Shown one piece after another: positions 10,745-20,748 of a stretch of DNA of 54,593 bases (the stretch's first letter is position 1; every line of letters begins with the position of its first letter). The notes under the pieces are model-generated. The model was given only the letters and a program-made list of their open reading frames with translations. It was not told where the DNA came from and did not search any database. The translations under genes and the position numbers were made by a program. This stretch comes from Stentor coeruleus (Eukaryota; Ciliophora; Heterotrichea; Heterotrichida; Stentoridae), in contig MPUH01000434.1 of the NCBI GenBank assembly GCA_001970955.1, forward strand, positions 1-54,593. The letters run 5' to 3'.

Positions 10745-12200
10745 TGCTGAATATAACTAATCTATTATTGAATGATTAAAAATTATATAAAATGCTTATT
10801 TAATATTATTATCTTGGTCAGTTTAATTAAATATATTGTTTGTGTTATGAACTTTTGTATTTTTATTTTTTAGAATCATGTATAATTCTTGGTATTTATA
10901 CAATTATAGAACGTGCTTTTATTATTTGTGTATTTCCTGGAATTTTGCTGGGTATTTTTAGTTAGTTTCACATGTTTATAATTTTTTCAGCTTTTAGAAT
11001 ATGTATTGTAGCAAATTGAGATAATTTTTTACGAGAAAAAAAATATTTAATATTTTATAATAAGGTTTTATATACTGAATTATATTAAATATGAAATAAA
11101 AGTAGGTTTAGTAATAAAACCCTGACATTTTCGATTAGAGAAACAAATAATGCAAATTTAGCTTGTAAAATATGTAACTATTAAAATTTAAATGGCAATT
11201 TTATTTTGAATTCTAAATGATGAAATAGGTGAAATTATATGATATAATAAATACTTTTTTAAGTTTGCTAAAGTAAAATTTGAGTTAAAACTAAATTTAA
11301 GTTAAATATTGAAAATTATACATGATTATACTTGTAAAAATATTAACATATTGATTTTATATTATTGAATAGTTTTATAATCTAAATTAATCATTTAATT
11401 AAAACAGTTTCCCACATAATCAAGGATTTTTAGGCTTTTCATTATAAAAATTGCAACTGCCTATTAAAAAATCAAATTTATTGATTAGAATATTTTATCA
11501 GTCTAAAACTATAATTAAGAATTCATTTATAATGGTAATAATAAAATTTCTTCAAGTTATGTTGGTAAAAAGCAACTTTTTTGTTAATGTTAATACAGAA
11601 GTTTATATAATTCGAAATTTTCGCAAAATGCATTACAAAAAACTAAAATCAAAATTTTATACACAAATTATGATAAAGTATTTTTTTCTAATACTTTTTA
11701 AGTAATATTTTGCTTGCTAATAAGCTTAGAATATCTATTTTGTATTTTTTGTTTCAAAAAATACTCATTAATAAGATTATGTTTTAAAAGCAAGTTTTTA
11801 CAATTTCAAATCAGATAATTCGTTTATTTTAAAATCCTAGACTTGTAGTAATTTTTAGCTTTAATACCTTCAAGTTGTATTTGCAAATTTTATTATATAT
11901 TATAATCCAATTATTTACTAGTTAGCATTCTATAGAAATATTAACTTTATTGAAATTTTTAAAGTTATCTAAGGTAGTTACTTAATAATCTATAATAACT
12001 ATAATAAAAGTCCTAAAATAAAGATCTTTATATATTATACAACTCTATACTCAATAATTATCAATAGTTTTATATATTGATGTCTAAGATAGAAAACTTG
12101 GCTGGGTAAAAAAATCTTTAAATCAAATTATAAATTATTCTAATTAAACTAGTATCTACATTATAAATCTATTGCTAATGAACTTAAAAACACTTAATTA
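10745..12200. other. Long AT-rich intergenic region, nothing recognised
   Basis: About 1.45 kb of very AT-rich sequence without codon structure. An 84-codon frame at 11451-11705 is Lys/Ile/Phe/Asn-rich and looks random. No GC-rich island that would suggest a structured RNA. Confidence 0.55.
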
Positions 12201-12530
12201 TTACTCTACTGGGGAAAAATCAAGTATGGAAACTCTTCGGATTCTGATAGACCTTTTTTCCGAAAAAAACTTTGGACTCTGCAAAGGGCTTTGTTCAAAA
12301 TCAAATATTTTCAAAGGAATCGTCGGTCTCTGTAGATTCTGTTTAGTTCTTTTTGTCAAGAGAATTTGCTGTTCTATAAAGTTTTTGCTTGACTTTGTAT
12401 GAGCGAGTTCTTTGAGGGTTTTAACTTTTCTAGTTCCAGTTTTAATAGATATTCTCTTGGGTGTAGTAAGTTCTAATTTGGGTAGTAGCAAATTGTTCTT
12501 TTTATATCTGTTATTAAGCAGGCTTTGCAT
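12201..12530 (-). CDS. Small basic Ser/Pro/Lys-rich hypothetical protein
   Basis: A 109-residue frame with an ATG start and a TAA stop. It has a coding-like composition: TPKRISI, two S-P sites in a short FDFEQSPLQSPKFF segment, and an RIRRVSILDF stretch. It is predicted to be disordered and basic, with possible proline-directed phosphorylation sites. It is locally richer in G and C than the flanks, which supports it as real and argues against the overlapping plus-strand frame. No known family. Confidence 0.55.
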   Translation of the reverse strand: MQSLLNNRYKKNNLLLPKLELTTPKRISIKTGTRKVKTLKELAHTKSSKNFIEQQILLTKRTKQNLQRPTIPLKIFDFEQSPLQSPKFFSEKRSIRIRRVSILDFSPVE

Positions 12531-12816
12531 ATTAGCTATTGTTTTAATTATATGAGTTAAAATGTCTTAGTTTTGAAATGCGCTGTTATACTCCAATAAC
12601 CTAGTTTATACAATCTTCATACAAAACTGTATAATTGATATATATTTCAATAAGAATCTAAGGGGAAATATTTTTCCTGCTAAATTACTGCAATAAAATA
12701 ACTTCGTCCATTAAAAAAAATTTAAACTTGGCACATAAACCTAGAATATTCAAACCAAATCAAAATTCCAATTATTTTTACAATGAAAACATGTAAAAAG
12801 TTCTAATTTTAGCTAA

Positions 12817-13389
12817 TTAAACGTGTGAAATCAACTTGCTTGCAACATCTCTTTCAACAGCATCTCCGAATAAAGTTTTGACAATTTGAAGGGCGAATTC
12901 AACTGAAGTTCCTGGTCCTTGGCTTGTTATAACTTTATTATCAATAACAACTCTTTGATCAATTCTTCCTGGTAACTGTTCAGCTAAAGCAGGATAACAA
13001 GTTGCATTTAAACCTTCTAAAATTCCATGAGATTTAAGTACTACAACAGGACTGGCACATATAGAAGCTATCCATTTATCAGATGTTTTCTGATATCTGA
13101 GAATTTCAGTAAGCCTTTGATCATCACGTAAATTACTAGCCCCAGGACCACCAGGAATGACTATCATATCCCAACAATCAAGAGGTTGAGATGATAAAAG
13201 ACTATCAGCTTGGATTTTTATTCCTCTTGACATTGTTACGAGAAGATTGTCACCTGAAGCTGCTAAGACCACTTCGGCTCCGGCTCTTCTTAGGACATCG
13301 ACAGGAGTGACTGTTTCTATTTCTTCACTTCCATTACATACTGCTACTAGAACTTTCACCATATTTCTATTAAAAACTCGACCCAACAT
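12817..13389 (-). CDS. DJ-1/PfpI family protein (PARK7/YajL type)
   Basis: A 190-residue protein of the DJ-1 superfamily. These are oxidative-stress and protein-repair (glyoxalase/deglycase or chaperone) proteins of cytosol and mitochondria. The nucleophile-elbow cysteine is C111 in ASICASP. The glutamate that hydrogen-bonds it is E25 in GSEEIETVTPVD. The GPGTS motif near residue 157 is also conserved. Where human DJ-1 has a histidine (TTHPLA), this protein has CYPALAEQLPG, as in bacterial YajL and plant homologues. A second Met at residue 10 (start at 13362) aligns with the usual DJ-1 start, so the first nine residues may be untranslated or a short extension. Not part of an operon. Confidence 0.95.
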   Translation of the reverse strand: MLGRVFNRNMVKVLVAVCNGSEEIETVTPVDVLRRAGAEVVLAASGDNLLVTMSRGIKIQADSLLSSQPLDCWDMIVIPGGPGASNLRDDQRLTEILRYQKTSDKWIASICASPVVVLKSHGILEGLNATCYPALAEQLPGRIDQRVVIDNKVITSQGPGTSVEFALQIVKTLFGDAVERDVASKLISHV

Positions 13390-13539
13390 TATATTGTTTT
13401 GATGATGGTATAGGATATTAACTATTTATTTCATATAATTGGAATATTGCTATAGAGTTTATATTAGTTTTAGAATCTTAAAGGCTACTATATGAAGTCT
13501 TTTTGTTTAGAGATCTAACATAAATGCTTATAATTCCAT

Positions 13540-14952
13540 CTAAAAAACTAAATTAGCCTTAAGATATTCCTTTAATCTCGGTAAAGAAATTCTATTATTC
13601 TCTACCTTAACTTTTTTCGCGAACTCAGTCCATTCACTTGGTAATATTTCATGAAGTACATGCTTAAACATTTCATAATCAATTCCATCTTCATTTGCCT
13701 CAAAAACTTTCCCTAACAATTTTTTCTTAATCTCTTTATCCCAATTAATCAAAACAATTTTAAGCTCTGTAAAATCAAGTGATCCACTCTGATCCATATC
13801 CAAATTGTTCATAATCGAGTCAATTTCATTTGCACAATCAATACCAATCGACTTAAACGACTCAGTCATTTCATCTTTTGCAATATTCCCATCATGGTTA
13901 ACATCCATTTTCTTAAACAAACCAATAATCTCATGTTCTTTAAAATCCAATTTAAAGTTCAAAAATGACAACATCGACCTGACAATATTAGTTTTGATCT
14001 TAAATCTTCGTAATTTCTGTACAATCTCATAAGATAGTCCTACATCTTTATTTGTCTGTTGTAGCCAAACATGATTTAAAGCATCTTTAGCTGAAAGTCT
14101 GTTAAAACTGTCTCGAACCAGGAGTTTTTGCAGTAAGTCTTTAGCATTGTGAGATAAGTTAACAAAATTAGGGTCTTCAAAATCTAAATCCGCTTTATAA
14201 ATTGCTTCTAAAATATCTTTCTTGTTTTTTGATGCAAATGGTAGCTTACCCACAAGTAGCTTATACAATATAATCCCTAAACTCCAAATATCAGTTTTTT
14301 CATTTACAGTCCCATCAAGCATATCAGGGGATATATACTGATAATTAAGTAAAGCTAAGTCAATTTCTTGCATATCCGAAGACTTTTGTGAGAATGTAAA
14401 ACCTACAACCTTTGGCACAGCATCTGAAGTTTGATTTGACAACAATAAATTCCCAATATGCAAATCACAATGAATTATCCCTTTAATATGCATATAATTG
14501 ACTGCTGAAAAAATATCTTGCATAAACTTACCAACTAAATACTCATTTCCACTTTTTAATATTCGATCTTGGACATTCCCCCCATCTGCGCTTTCCATGA
14601 CTACATAATAACTTCTATTTGTTTCAATTGTCTGATAAACTTTTAAGATGTTTGGATGGTCCAGCTCACTTAGAATTGTCACTTCTAAGAAAAGATTTGT
14701 ATGATCAGATGCAATAGTCTTACTTACTTCTCTTATTGTCCTAAGGGTCCCACTTCTTAAGTCCCTAGCAGAAAGAAGTGTTCCTGTACTAGTACTTCCC
14801 ATTGCACTGAGGATTTCAAAATGATTTGATAAAGACCCCATTTCTTTAGTAATCAAGCTTGTCTTTTTTTGCGCTGGCCTACGACGATAGACCTCAGGCT
14901 CTGATGAAACTCTTGTTGGAGCTTGTACTGGGAGAGATTTGTTGCAACCCAT
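13540..14952 (-). CDS. CDPK-like calcium-binding pseudokinase
   Basis: A 470-residue protein with the layout of calcium-dependent protein kinases. MGCNKS at the N terminus fits myristoylation (Gly2, Ser6) and palmitoylation (Cys3). A kinase fold spans about 45-296 and two canonical EF-hand loops follow (D350-E361 and D385-E396), then a degenerate third. The catalytic residues are altered: the VAIK lysine is Arg (R74), the HRD motif is HCD (161-163) with the catalytic-loop lysine replaced by H165, and DFG reads GFT (184-186), so the metal-binding Asp is gone. The DxWSLG helix and APE-like SPD remain. It should bind calcium and be membrane-attached but is unlikely to phosphorylate substrates by the usual mechanism. 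A scaffold or allosteric role is inferred. Confidence 0.93.
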   Translation of the reverse strand: MGCNKSLPVQAPTRVSSEPEVYRRRPAQKKTSLITKEMGSLSNHFEILSAMGSTSTGTLLSARDLRSGTLRTIREVSKTIASDHTNLFLEVTILSELDHPNILKVYQTIETNRSYYVVMESADGGNVQDRILKSGNEYLVGKFMQDIFSAVNYMHIKGIIHCDLHIGNLLLSNQTSDAVPKVVGFTFSQKSSDMQEIDLALLNYQYISPDMLDGTVNEKTDIWSLGIILYKLLVGKLPFASKNKKDILEAIYKADLDFEDPNFVNLSHNAKDLLQKLLVRDSFNRLSAKDALNHVWLQQTNKDVGLSYEIVQKLRRFKIKTNIVRSMLSFLNFKLDFKEHEIIGLFKKMDVNHDGNIAKDEMTESFKSIGIDCANEIDSIMNNLDMDQSGSLDFTELKIVLINWDKEIKKKLLGKVFEANEDGIDYEMFKHVLHEILPSEWTEFAKKVKVENNRISLPRLKEYLKANLVF

Positions 14953-15908
14953 TCCAATAAATTTTTAAATTAAAAGTTGGTAATTGATTGATTTAGTAGA
15001 TAAGAAAATTATTATACCCTAATTAGGTTTTGGAAGAAGTTTAGATTGATAGATAAGAAAAGCTGGGGTGTAGAAGATGGTTAGAGAGAATAATATTGTG
15101 GACTGAAAAAAACTGGAAGGCTTTGATGAATATTTTTAAATGGGATTATGTTGTTTTCTTTTGGTATGTTGATGCTAATGCTTTAATGAAGTTTAGATAA
15201 GAAGAGATGATGTTTTTAGAAAATGTTGTAATAATTATTTTGGAATTCAAGATTATGTCCTATGAGGTTAAATATATTTTAAAATTATGGGATTTTTTTT
15301 ATACTTTTTTAAACTTTTAGTGGATTAGGTATGATTTTCAGATAATTATAGAACACTTTCAAGTTTGGTATTGAAANTTTTTAAACTTTTAGTGGATTAG
15401 GTATGATTTTCAGATAATTATAGAACACTTTCAAGTTTGGTATTGAAAGGAATTTGCCAGTTTTTGGAATATTGTTATAGATTAAGTAGGCTTTTATCAT
15501 TATGATATATTAAAATAAGTATAACAACCTTACATAATTATGTAATCCTAAATAACTTATTTATTATTTCTTATATATATAAAACTAACTTCACTAAATA
15601 CCTAATAAATATCCAGAATATTTCCTTACAATAAATCATTACATCATAAATCTCAAAAAATAATTTTCTTTAAATAAACCCTTAAAACTGTAATCTTTTG
15701 AAAAGCTTTATTATTCCTGAAAAAAAGCAAAAATCCTTTTTATCTACTTAAAACTTAAAAAATCCAAGCACTTTATCTTATCATCCCAATTCCTAATTTT
15801 CCATATCCCCATTTCTCAGCTTGCATCATCCAAATTACAAATTTAAACCTAACAAAAAACATCTAAAAAACTTATAAACTAGCCTTACAACTGTTATAAA
15901 CTAATTTA
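14953..15908. other. Intergenic region with an N-joined duplication
   Basis: About 950 bases without coding structure. It holds a 71-nt direct duplication separated by one N at 15377, listed separately. The part near 15000-15250 is relatively G-rich on the plus strand and probably forms the 5' region of the pseudokinase gene. Confidence 0.5.
15306..15448. repeat. 71-nt direct duplication split by one N (likely contig overlap)
   Basis: Positions 15306-15376 are identical to 15378-15448, with a single N at 15377. This is the mark of two contigs joined without merging a k-mer-sized overlap, so the duplication is probably artificial. Confidence 0.85.
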
Positions 15909-16484
15909 TTAAGATAAGAATTGACTAACCCACTTAAAACCTTCTGCATAACCCGCTCTTTTGGCAACTGAGCACATAAATACTCCAATAGGCCTAACTC
16001 CTTCTGGGGTTTTTCCTTGAGAATAAGATGCATACGTGTCAAGTCCTAAAGCAGCCCTAAGTTCATCTTCACTAGCAGCATCAGGGATATCGATTTTATT
16101 CCCAAAAACAACAAAAGGTGTATTTTGTAGCTCTTCTGTTTCAAGCAACTCATTAAGTTCATGTTTAGCCAGTTCAAATCTTTCTCGATCTGATGCGTCT
16201 ACCATGAAAATGATAGCGTCGACTTGCCCCAAGTAGTCTTTCCAGATTTTTCGGGCAATTTCATGTCCTCCTAAATCAAATGTCCTGAATCGGATACTGC
16301 CCATGACCAGTTCTTCTGACTGGGGGTGCACTGTTGGTTCTAGCTGAGCCATTCTGTCATCCTTTAACATCTGTAGCAAGGTAGACTTGCCTGCGTTATC
16401 TAATCCTAAAAAGACTAGCTTGGCATTCTTTTGGTGAAGACCGAGGTATCCCAATGTTGACTTGAGCCAATTCAACAGAAACAT
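15909..16484 (-). CDS. SAR1: SAR1 small GTPase (COPII vesicle formation)
   Basis: A 191-residue Arf-family GTPase. On GTP binding Sar1 inserts an N-terminal amphipathic helix into ER membrane and recruits Sec23/24 to start COPII budding. The N-terminal hydrophobic [15 protein letters not shown] helix replaces the myristoyl glycine of Arf proteins, a Sar1 trait. The G1 motif GLDNAGKST is at 27-35, DLGGH at 70-74 with the Sar1-specific His74 in place of Arf Gln, NKID at 129-132 and [15 protein letters not shown] near the C terminus. Length is normal (about 190). The frame is intronless and the first ATG fits the family start exactly. Confidence 0.97.
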   Translation of the reverse strand: MFLLNWLKSTLGYLGLHQKNAKLVFLGLDNAGKSTLLQMLKDDRMAQLEPTVHPQSEELVMGSIRFRTFDLGGHEIARKIWKDYLGQVDAIIFMVDASDRERFELAKHELNELLETEELQNTPFVVFGNKIDIPDAASEDELRAALGLDTYASYSQGKTPEGVRPIGVFMCSVAKRAGYAEGFKWVSQFLS

Positions 16485-17667
16485 TTCAGAAAAATATGGA
16501 ATTTTTTTTTTGGATGATTTTATAATTCAAGATATTCAAAACGCTTGGATTTTGGCTTTTTTTTTTTTTGAAAGGTGGATTGGGGATAAAGTTTGCTTGG
16601 GTTTATGGGTGTGTCGAGATAAGTTTTAGGTTATGAGAAAAAATGATATAGGATGGACAAAAATTTGAGATTTTATGGAGAGTATGTATTTTGGTAGTTG
16701 GTATTAACTTAAAGTGTGGAGGAATTATAATTATGAAATACACTTTGTATATTAAGTTAGTGATTGGATAGGTAAAAATTCAATACTAAGATTTATTTTG
16801 GTTAAAATACTCAAATGTCAGAAAGCAATAGCATTTATATCCTATGCTTTCCTTCAAAAAGGAAATAAAACTTTCATATTATAAAAGTTATAATTTCGAA
16901 ATAAGATCACGAAGGTAATCAATAAAATTATCAAAAATGCATAGTTTAAAAGCTCTTTGACACTATAATTCTATAAAATGATGATTAATTTTATTCATAT
17001 TTACTCCACTTGGACCTTTAATCTAACTTTTCTTTTAAAAACAGACTAAAAATCTCGATATTTTAAGCAGGTATCTCAGGATTTTCTGGATTTATGAAGT
17101 TCCTTGAATGCTTTACTCTCTTATCCTCAAATTCATAATCAGGAGATCTTGTAAGCCTTGATATCCTTTTAAAAGTTTATTAATATTGTACTTCCTGATA
17201 ATATTTTCCTTTTAACTACCTCTAGTTGAGTATTTCAAGATTTATCATATAAAATTTCAAAAAAGCACTGATTAATATCACCTCTCATTATTCCTCCAAA
17301 TACAATTTTCTAATCACGGAGAATTCTTCTACTTATTTTAAAAAATGCAACCTTTATTATAAGTTGTTAAGAACTTGTTATGAAAATATTATTTAATTTA
17401 TATATAAAGTAGGGTTTTTGAAATAGTTTATTATGAAAATTATCAAATATTCTTAACCTAAGAATCTACAGTATATCTAAAGTTTATCAATACTCATATC
17501 ATATAATATTTTTAAGATTTCTAGTAAATTGATTTTAAAGTAAAAAATTGCTAATCACTCTATTCAAGCATACTTTTTATTTATAAAATCATTAAAATAA
17601 TATCATAACCTTCCTATCCTCAATTCAAATCACATATTTAACTTATAACATAATTAGCTTAGTAAAT
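16485..17667. other. Intergenic region with a possible gene relic
   Basis: About 1.2 kb. Most is AT-rich without codon structure. The segment 17063-17288 on the minus strand has protein-like but broken frames and is listed separately. Confidence 0.5.
17063..17288 (-). pseudogene. Possible small broken gene or unrecognised exon
   Basis: On the minus strand an ATG frame at 17288 reads about 17 codons (MRGDINQCFFEILYDKS), meets TGA, continues open, and then a shifted frame gives 37 protein-like codons (RLTRSPDYEFEDKRVKHSR within it) ending in TAA at 17063-17065. No 15- or 16-nt GT...AG intron joins the pieces. It could be a decayed gene or one damaged by an assembly error. No family recognised. 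Confidence 0.3.
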
Positions 17668-19105
17668 TTAGATATATTCCGAATCACTAAACGCTTGATT
17701 ATAATTCCCATCATAAAAACATATTTCATTATCCTCATCCTCATCTTCATCTTCATCCTCATATCTAACAACATTCTCAAGATTTAGTTTTGGTATATGC
17801 TTATCTTTATCATTCTTTTCAGTATATTTTCTATTAATTTTTGTATTTTTCCCATTTTCTTCATCAGATTTTTCTTTACCGCAAATAGTGTTTTTTTTAT
17901 ATTCAAAATCTCCAAGATACTTTTTTTTAAAGCTTTCAAATGTATTAACAAAATTCTTCTCAAAAATTTTGACAAATTCACTTGTTTTTCCATGATTTTC
18001 TATAGCCTCTATGTTAATCCATCCGCGATTTGATANAAATTTTGACAAATTCACTTGTTTTTCCATGATTTTCTATAGCCTCTATGTTAATCCATCCGCG
18101 ATTTGATATTTCTGACAGGTTATCAGGAGTATCAAATTCTGTTTCTCTATTTATTGTTGTTTTATTATAGGTTGATTCNATTTCTGACAGGTTATCAGGA
18201 GTATCAAATTCTGTTTCTCTATTTATTGTTGTTTTATTATAGGGTGATTCTAATATTAAAGCTTTTGCCTTACCTTTTTTATAAAATTTGTTAGTGTTTT
18301 TTACTATTTCTGGCAGAGACTCGATGATTGTGACTTTTTTTTTAGGCTTTTCTTCTTTAAGTTTAGATTTTGTCGAGTTTGTGAGGATAGAAGATATACG
18401 GTTTGGTTCAAGAAAGAATATAGAGGGATCATAAATTTCTTGAGAATTATGAGTAGGATGTTTTGCGTCTTTTTTTCGATCTTCATATAGTATATGGTTA
18501 ACTGAACAGTTTTGATTTTCCAAAGGTTGGGATATATTCTCATGTGTTTGTAGTGCACTAAAATGAGCATTTAATGTTTGTGCTAAGCTATGCTGTTTTT
18601 TTGAACGTTTTTTATTTGCTGTTTTATGGCTTTTATTTATCGATTTTATGGTTTTTAAGTTTTTAGAAGAGGTGGAACAAGCGTAAAGAGCTGAAGACTT
18701 TTTGTCTTTTTTATCGAGATTTTTAAAAACCTTTTTTTTAGAAAAGTATTTCTTAAGCACGTTTGGGTCAGACAAACATTTACTAAATTTACGGCTTTTA
18801 TCATTTGTAAAAGGCTGAATACCTCTATCTTCTGATGCATGCTTCTTTTTTAAATTAACAGTATAATCAATTAACCCTCCTATTTCTTGTGTTCCAGGCG
18901 AATCTTTTTTTATACCTTTTTGATCATGGCAAATGACTTCTTTTTCATCAGCTTTTCGTTCAGAAATTTTCCATTTGGGTGTTGCAGCAGTTGATGAACT
19001 GTGGGTTTTTTTGTTATTATCACTTTGTTGACCTAGTATCCCAAAAATGCTTATATTTTTACTGGACTTCAACGTAGAAAGCGGTAGGCAACTTTGAATC
19101 TCCAT
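17668..19105 (-). CDS. Disordered basic protein, paralogue A of the WINIE-GKTSDFV family (split by assembly duplications)
   Basis: As given, the frame is broken by two N-joined duplications (18036 and 18179). Ignoring one copy of each (73 and 72 bases) leaves one frame of 430 residues from the first ATG of this frame at 19105. The protein is Lys/Ser/Asn-rich and probably disordered, with basic clusters (about 100-200). The C-terminal region has a motif shared with the next two genes: W-I-N-I-E-x-I-x-N-H-G-K-T-S-E-F-V-K, then a helical stretch, IPKLNL, a run of alternating Asp/Glu, and an acidic SDSE tail. No known domain. It lies head to tail with its paralogues, so the cluster arose by tandem duplication. 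Possible roles are scaffolding or cytoskeletal binding, but function is unknown. Confidence 0.8.
17964..18108. repeat. 72-nt direct duplication split by one N (likely contig overlap)
   Basis: 17964-18035 equals 18037-18108, with N at 18036. It duplicates the conserved WINIE motif of paralogue A and shifts the frame; collapsing it restores the frame. Confidence 0.88.
18108..18250. repeat. 71-nt direct duplication split by one N (likely contig overlap)
   Basis: 18108-18178 matches 18180-18250 with a single mismatch near the end; N is at 18179. It lies inside paralogue A. Removing 72 bases keeps the frame. Confidence 0.88.
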
Positions 19106-19153
19106 TATAAATACTTCGAATAAAATTCTTATCCTATAACTATTCTTTACCAA

Positions 19154-19752
19154 TATTAAATGTTTTATTAGTAACGAAAACTCATTACGACATATAAAAG
19201 CTTTTTTAAATGTAAGCTAATTTTACTTATTTAATTAGCAGATTTTGATATTATTATAAATATCGTAATAGTTGTGGTAATAAAATTTTATAATAGTTTA
19301 CAAGTATTAAGAAAAGGGGGAAATAGTAAACTTATGATTGTTTTCAAATAATATAAGATATTTATAAAGTATAAGGATATAATTATAGTTATAGTTTAAA
19401 GTGGGTGGCATGGTTTAAATTTTGTCCGATCGAGGTTTGTTTGTCCTACGATCTCTTTCTTTGGGCAGATTCTATTAAACCACTCGTTGTCGCTGGTTAT
19501 GTGACTTTTTACTTGGCTGAGGAGTTCTTTAATTATAGTTACACTTCCACATAATATAATAATATACTGAAAAATAAAAATTATATAAAAATTCATGAAG
19601 TTTAATCTATATTATATAAGTTAAAATAAAGTACTTTTAATGGTGTTTTATGTTTAAAATCTAACTTAAAATATTATTTTTGAATGAAAATTAGACACAA
19701 TTTATGATAATTTAAAGGTTTATATGTATTTTTCATATAGTGAATAAAATAG
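19154..19752. other. Intergenic region holding one small frame
   Basis: AT-rich spacer between two paralogues. It contains the small coding-like frame 19396-19596 listed separately; nothing else seen. Confidence 0.5.
19396..19596 (-). CDS. Small hypothetical protein with N-terminal hydrophobic helix
   Basis: A 66-residue frame with ATG start. Residues 3-17 are strongly hydrophobic (possible signal anchor) and the rest is polar, with a CPKK segment and a final KFKPCHPL. The second half is much richer in G and C (CTC, AGC, GAC, ACC, CGG codons) than surrounding DNA, which suggests real coding sequence. No family recognised. A 16-nt GT...AG stretch inside (minus strand, near 19528-19543) could be an intron, but removing it would break the frame, so I read it as coding. 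Confidence 0.4.
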   Translation of the reverse strand: MNFYIIFIFQYIIILCGSVTIIKELLSQVKSHITSDNEWFNRICPKKEIVGQTNLDRTKFKPCHPL

Positions 19753-20748
19753 TTATTTTATATGGAAATTTGTTTTCAAAACCACACTTGAATTCTGCAT
19801 TTTCGAAATAAAGTTTTTGACAAAGTCACTTGTTTTTCCATCATTTTTTATATCTTCTATATTAATCCATGGATTGTTTTCTTCTTCGTAAGTACTTTTA
19901 GGAGAAGCATCACATGTTTTTTTCTTAATACAAGATTTTTTTATACTGCCAAGACTATTATGTTTCATCAAACTACTTGAATCAAATATACTTTCATTCT
20001 TTTTACTTAAAATTTCTATATTTTCTGCTATTGTTACATTTTTTCTTTTACCTAAAGTCACCTCATCTTTTTGACTATAAAATAGTGTTTTATGATCATT
20101 CGTGTTTTCTTGAATTTTTTCATATACTTCATTTAATGTTTCTTCATCTTGTCTGATAATTTTCTCTTGATCGTCGTATTTTAGTTTCCTGAAATGTTGC
20201 TTTTGAGAGGTTGATTGATAAAGTGGAGATTGGGATTTTTGTAATTTTTTAATATCTTTTTGGCTTGAATTAAAAGGAGAACTTTTTCTGATTTTGGGGT
20301 TGGTTTTCAGGAGCTTTGTGAAGGATTCTGAAATGTCAGGTGATGACACTTTGCTAGCGAGTTTTAGTGTTTTGGATTTTTTCAGTTTGTTTTTTGACTT
20401 TTTTGGTAAGTTAATAACTGATATGCATTTTTCTTGCTTTCCTACCACACATGAAGTGCTATTTTTTGTACTTTTAGAGAAAAAAGAATTTTGTGAGTCA
20501 TTGTAGAAGTCTATTTTAAGAGGGGATGTGCTAAACTCATCCTCCAAGCATCGGTTTTTCGTAATTATAGGACTGAAATAGCTTTTTTCGATTTCCCCTT
20601 CAATCAATTTAGGGTGTTTGCATTTTGGTGTAAGAAATACTGCTAATCCCTTCTTTTTTTTACGAGCATTTTGATTAGGAATTTTTGGATTCTTCAGAGA
20701 TTTTTCACATTTGAATCTTGACAGAATTAAACTACTCCAGCCTTCCAT
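19753..20748 (-). CDS. Disordered basic protein, paralogue B of the WINIE-GKTSDFV family (short tail)
   Basis: A 331-residue Lys/Ser-rich protein, probably disordered, with many S-P and K-K-S sites. The shared motif is close to the C terminus: W-I-N-I-E-D-I-K-N-D-G-K-T-S-D-F-V-K. Only about 20 residues follow, so B lacks the IPKLNL segment and acidic tail seen in A and C. It begins MEGWSSLILSRFKCEKS, and a decayed copy of this start lies just upstream (20918-21005). Between the ends the sequence has diverged beyond alignment by eye, as expected of disordered proteins under weak constraint. Function unknown. Confidence 0.82.
   Translation of the reverse strand: MEGWSSLILSRFKCEKSLKNPKIPNQNARKKKKGLAVFLTPKCKHPKLIEGEIEKSYFSPIITKNRCLEDEFSTSPLKIDFYNDSQNSFFSKSTKNSTSCVVGKQEKCISVINLPKKSKNKLKKSKTLKLASKVSSPDISESFTKLLKTNPKIRKSSPFNSSQKDIKKLQKSQSPLYQSTSQKQHFRKLKYDDQEKIIRQDEETLNEVYEKIQENTNDHKTLFYSQKDEVTLGKRKNVTIAENIEILSKKNESIFDSSSLMKHNSLGSIKKSCIKKKTCDASPKSTYEEENNPWINIEDIKNDGKTSDFVKNFISKMQNSSVVLKTNFHIK

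Noticed and set aside
11451..11705. 84-codon plus-strand frame
   Set aside because: Lys/Ile/Phe/Asn-rich, no ATG at its first codon (starts with TTG) and no protein-like segments.
12172..12402. 76-codon plus-strand frame
   Set aside because: Antisense to the better-supported small basic protein at 12201-12530.
18108..18250. Apparent 24-residue tandem repeat within paralogue A
   Set aside because: The copies flank a single N and match the overlap length of other joins, so this is an assembly effect and not a protein repeat.
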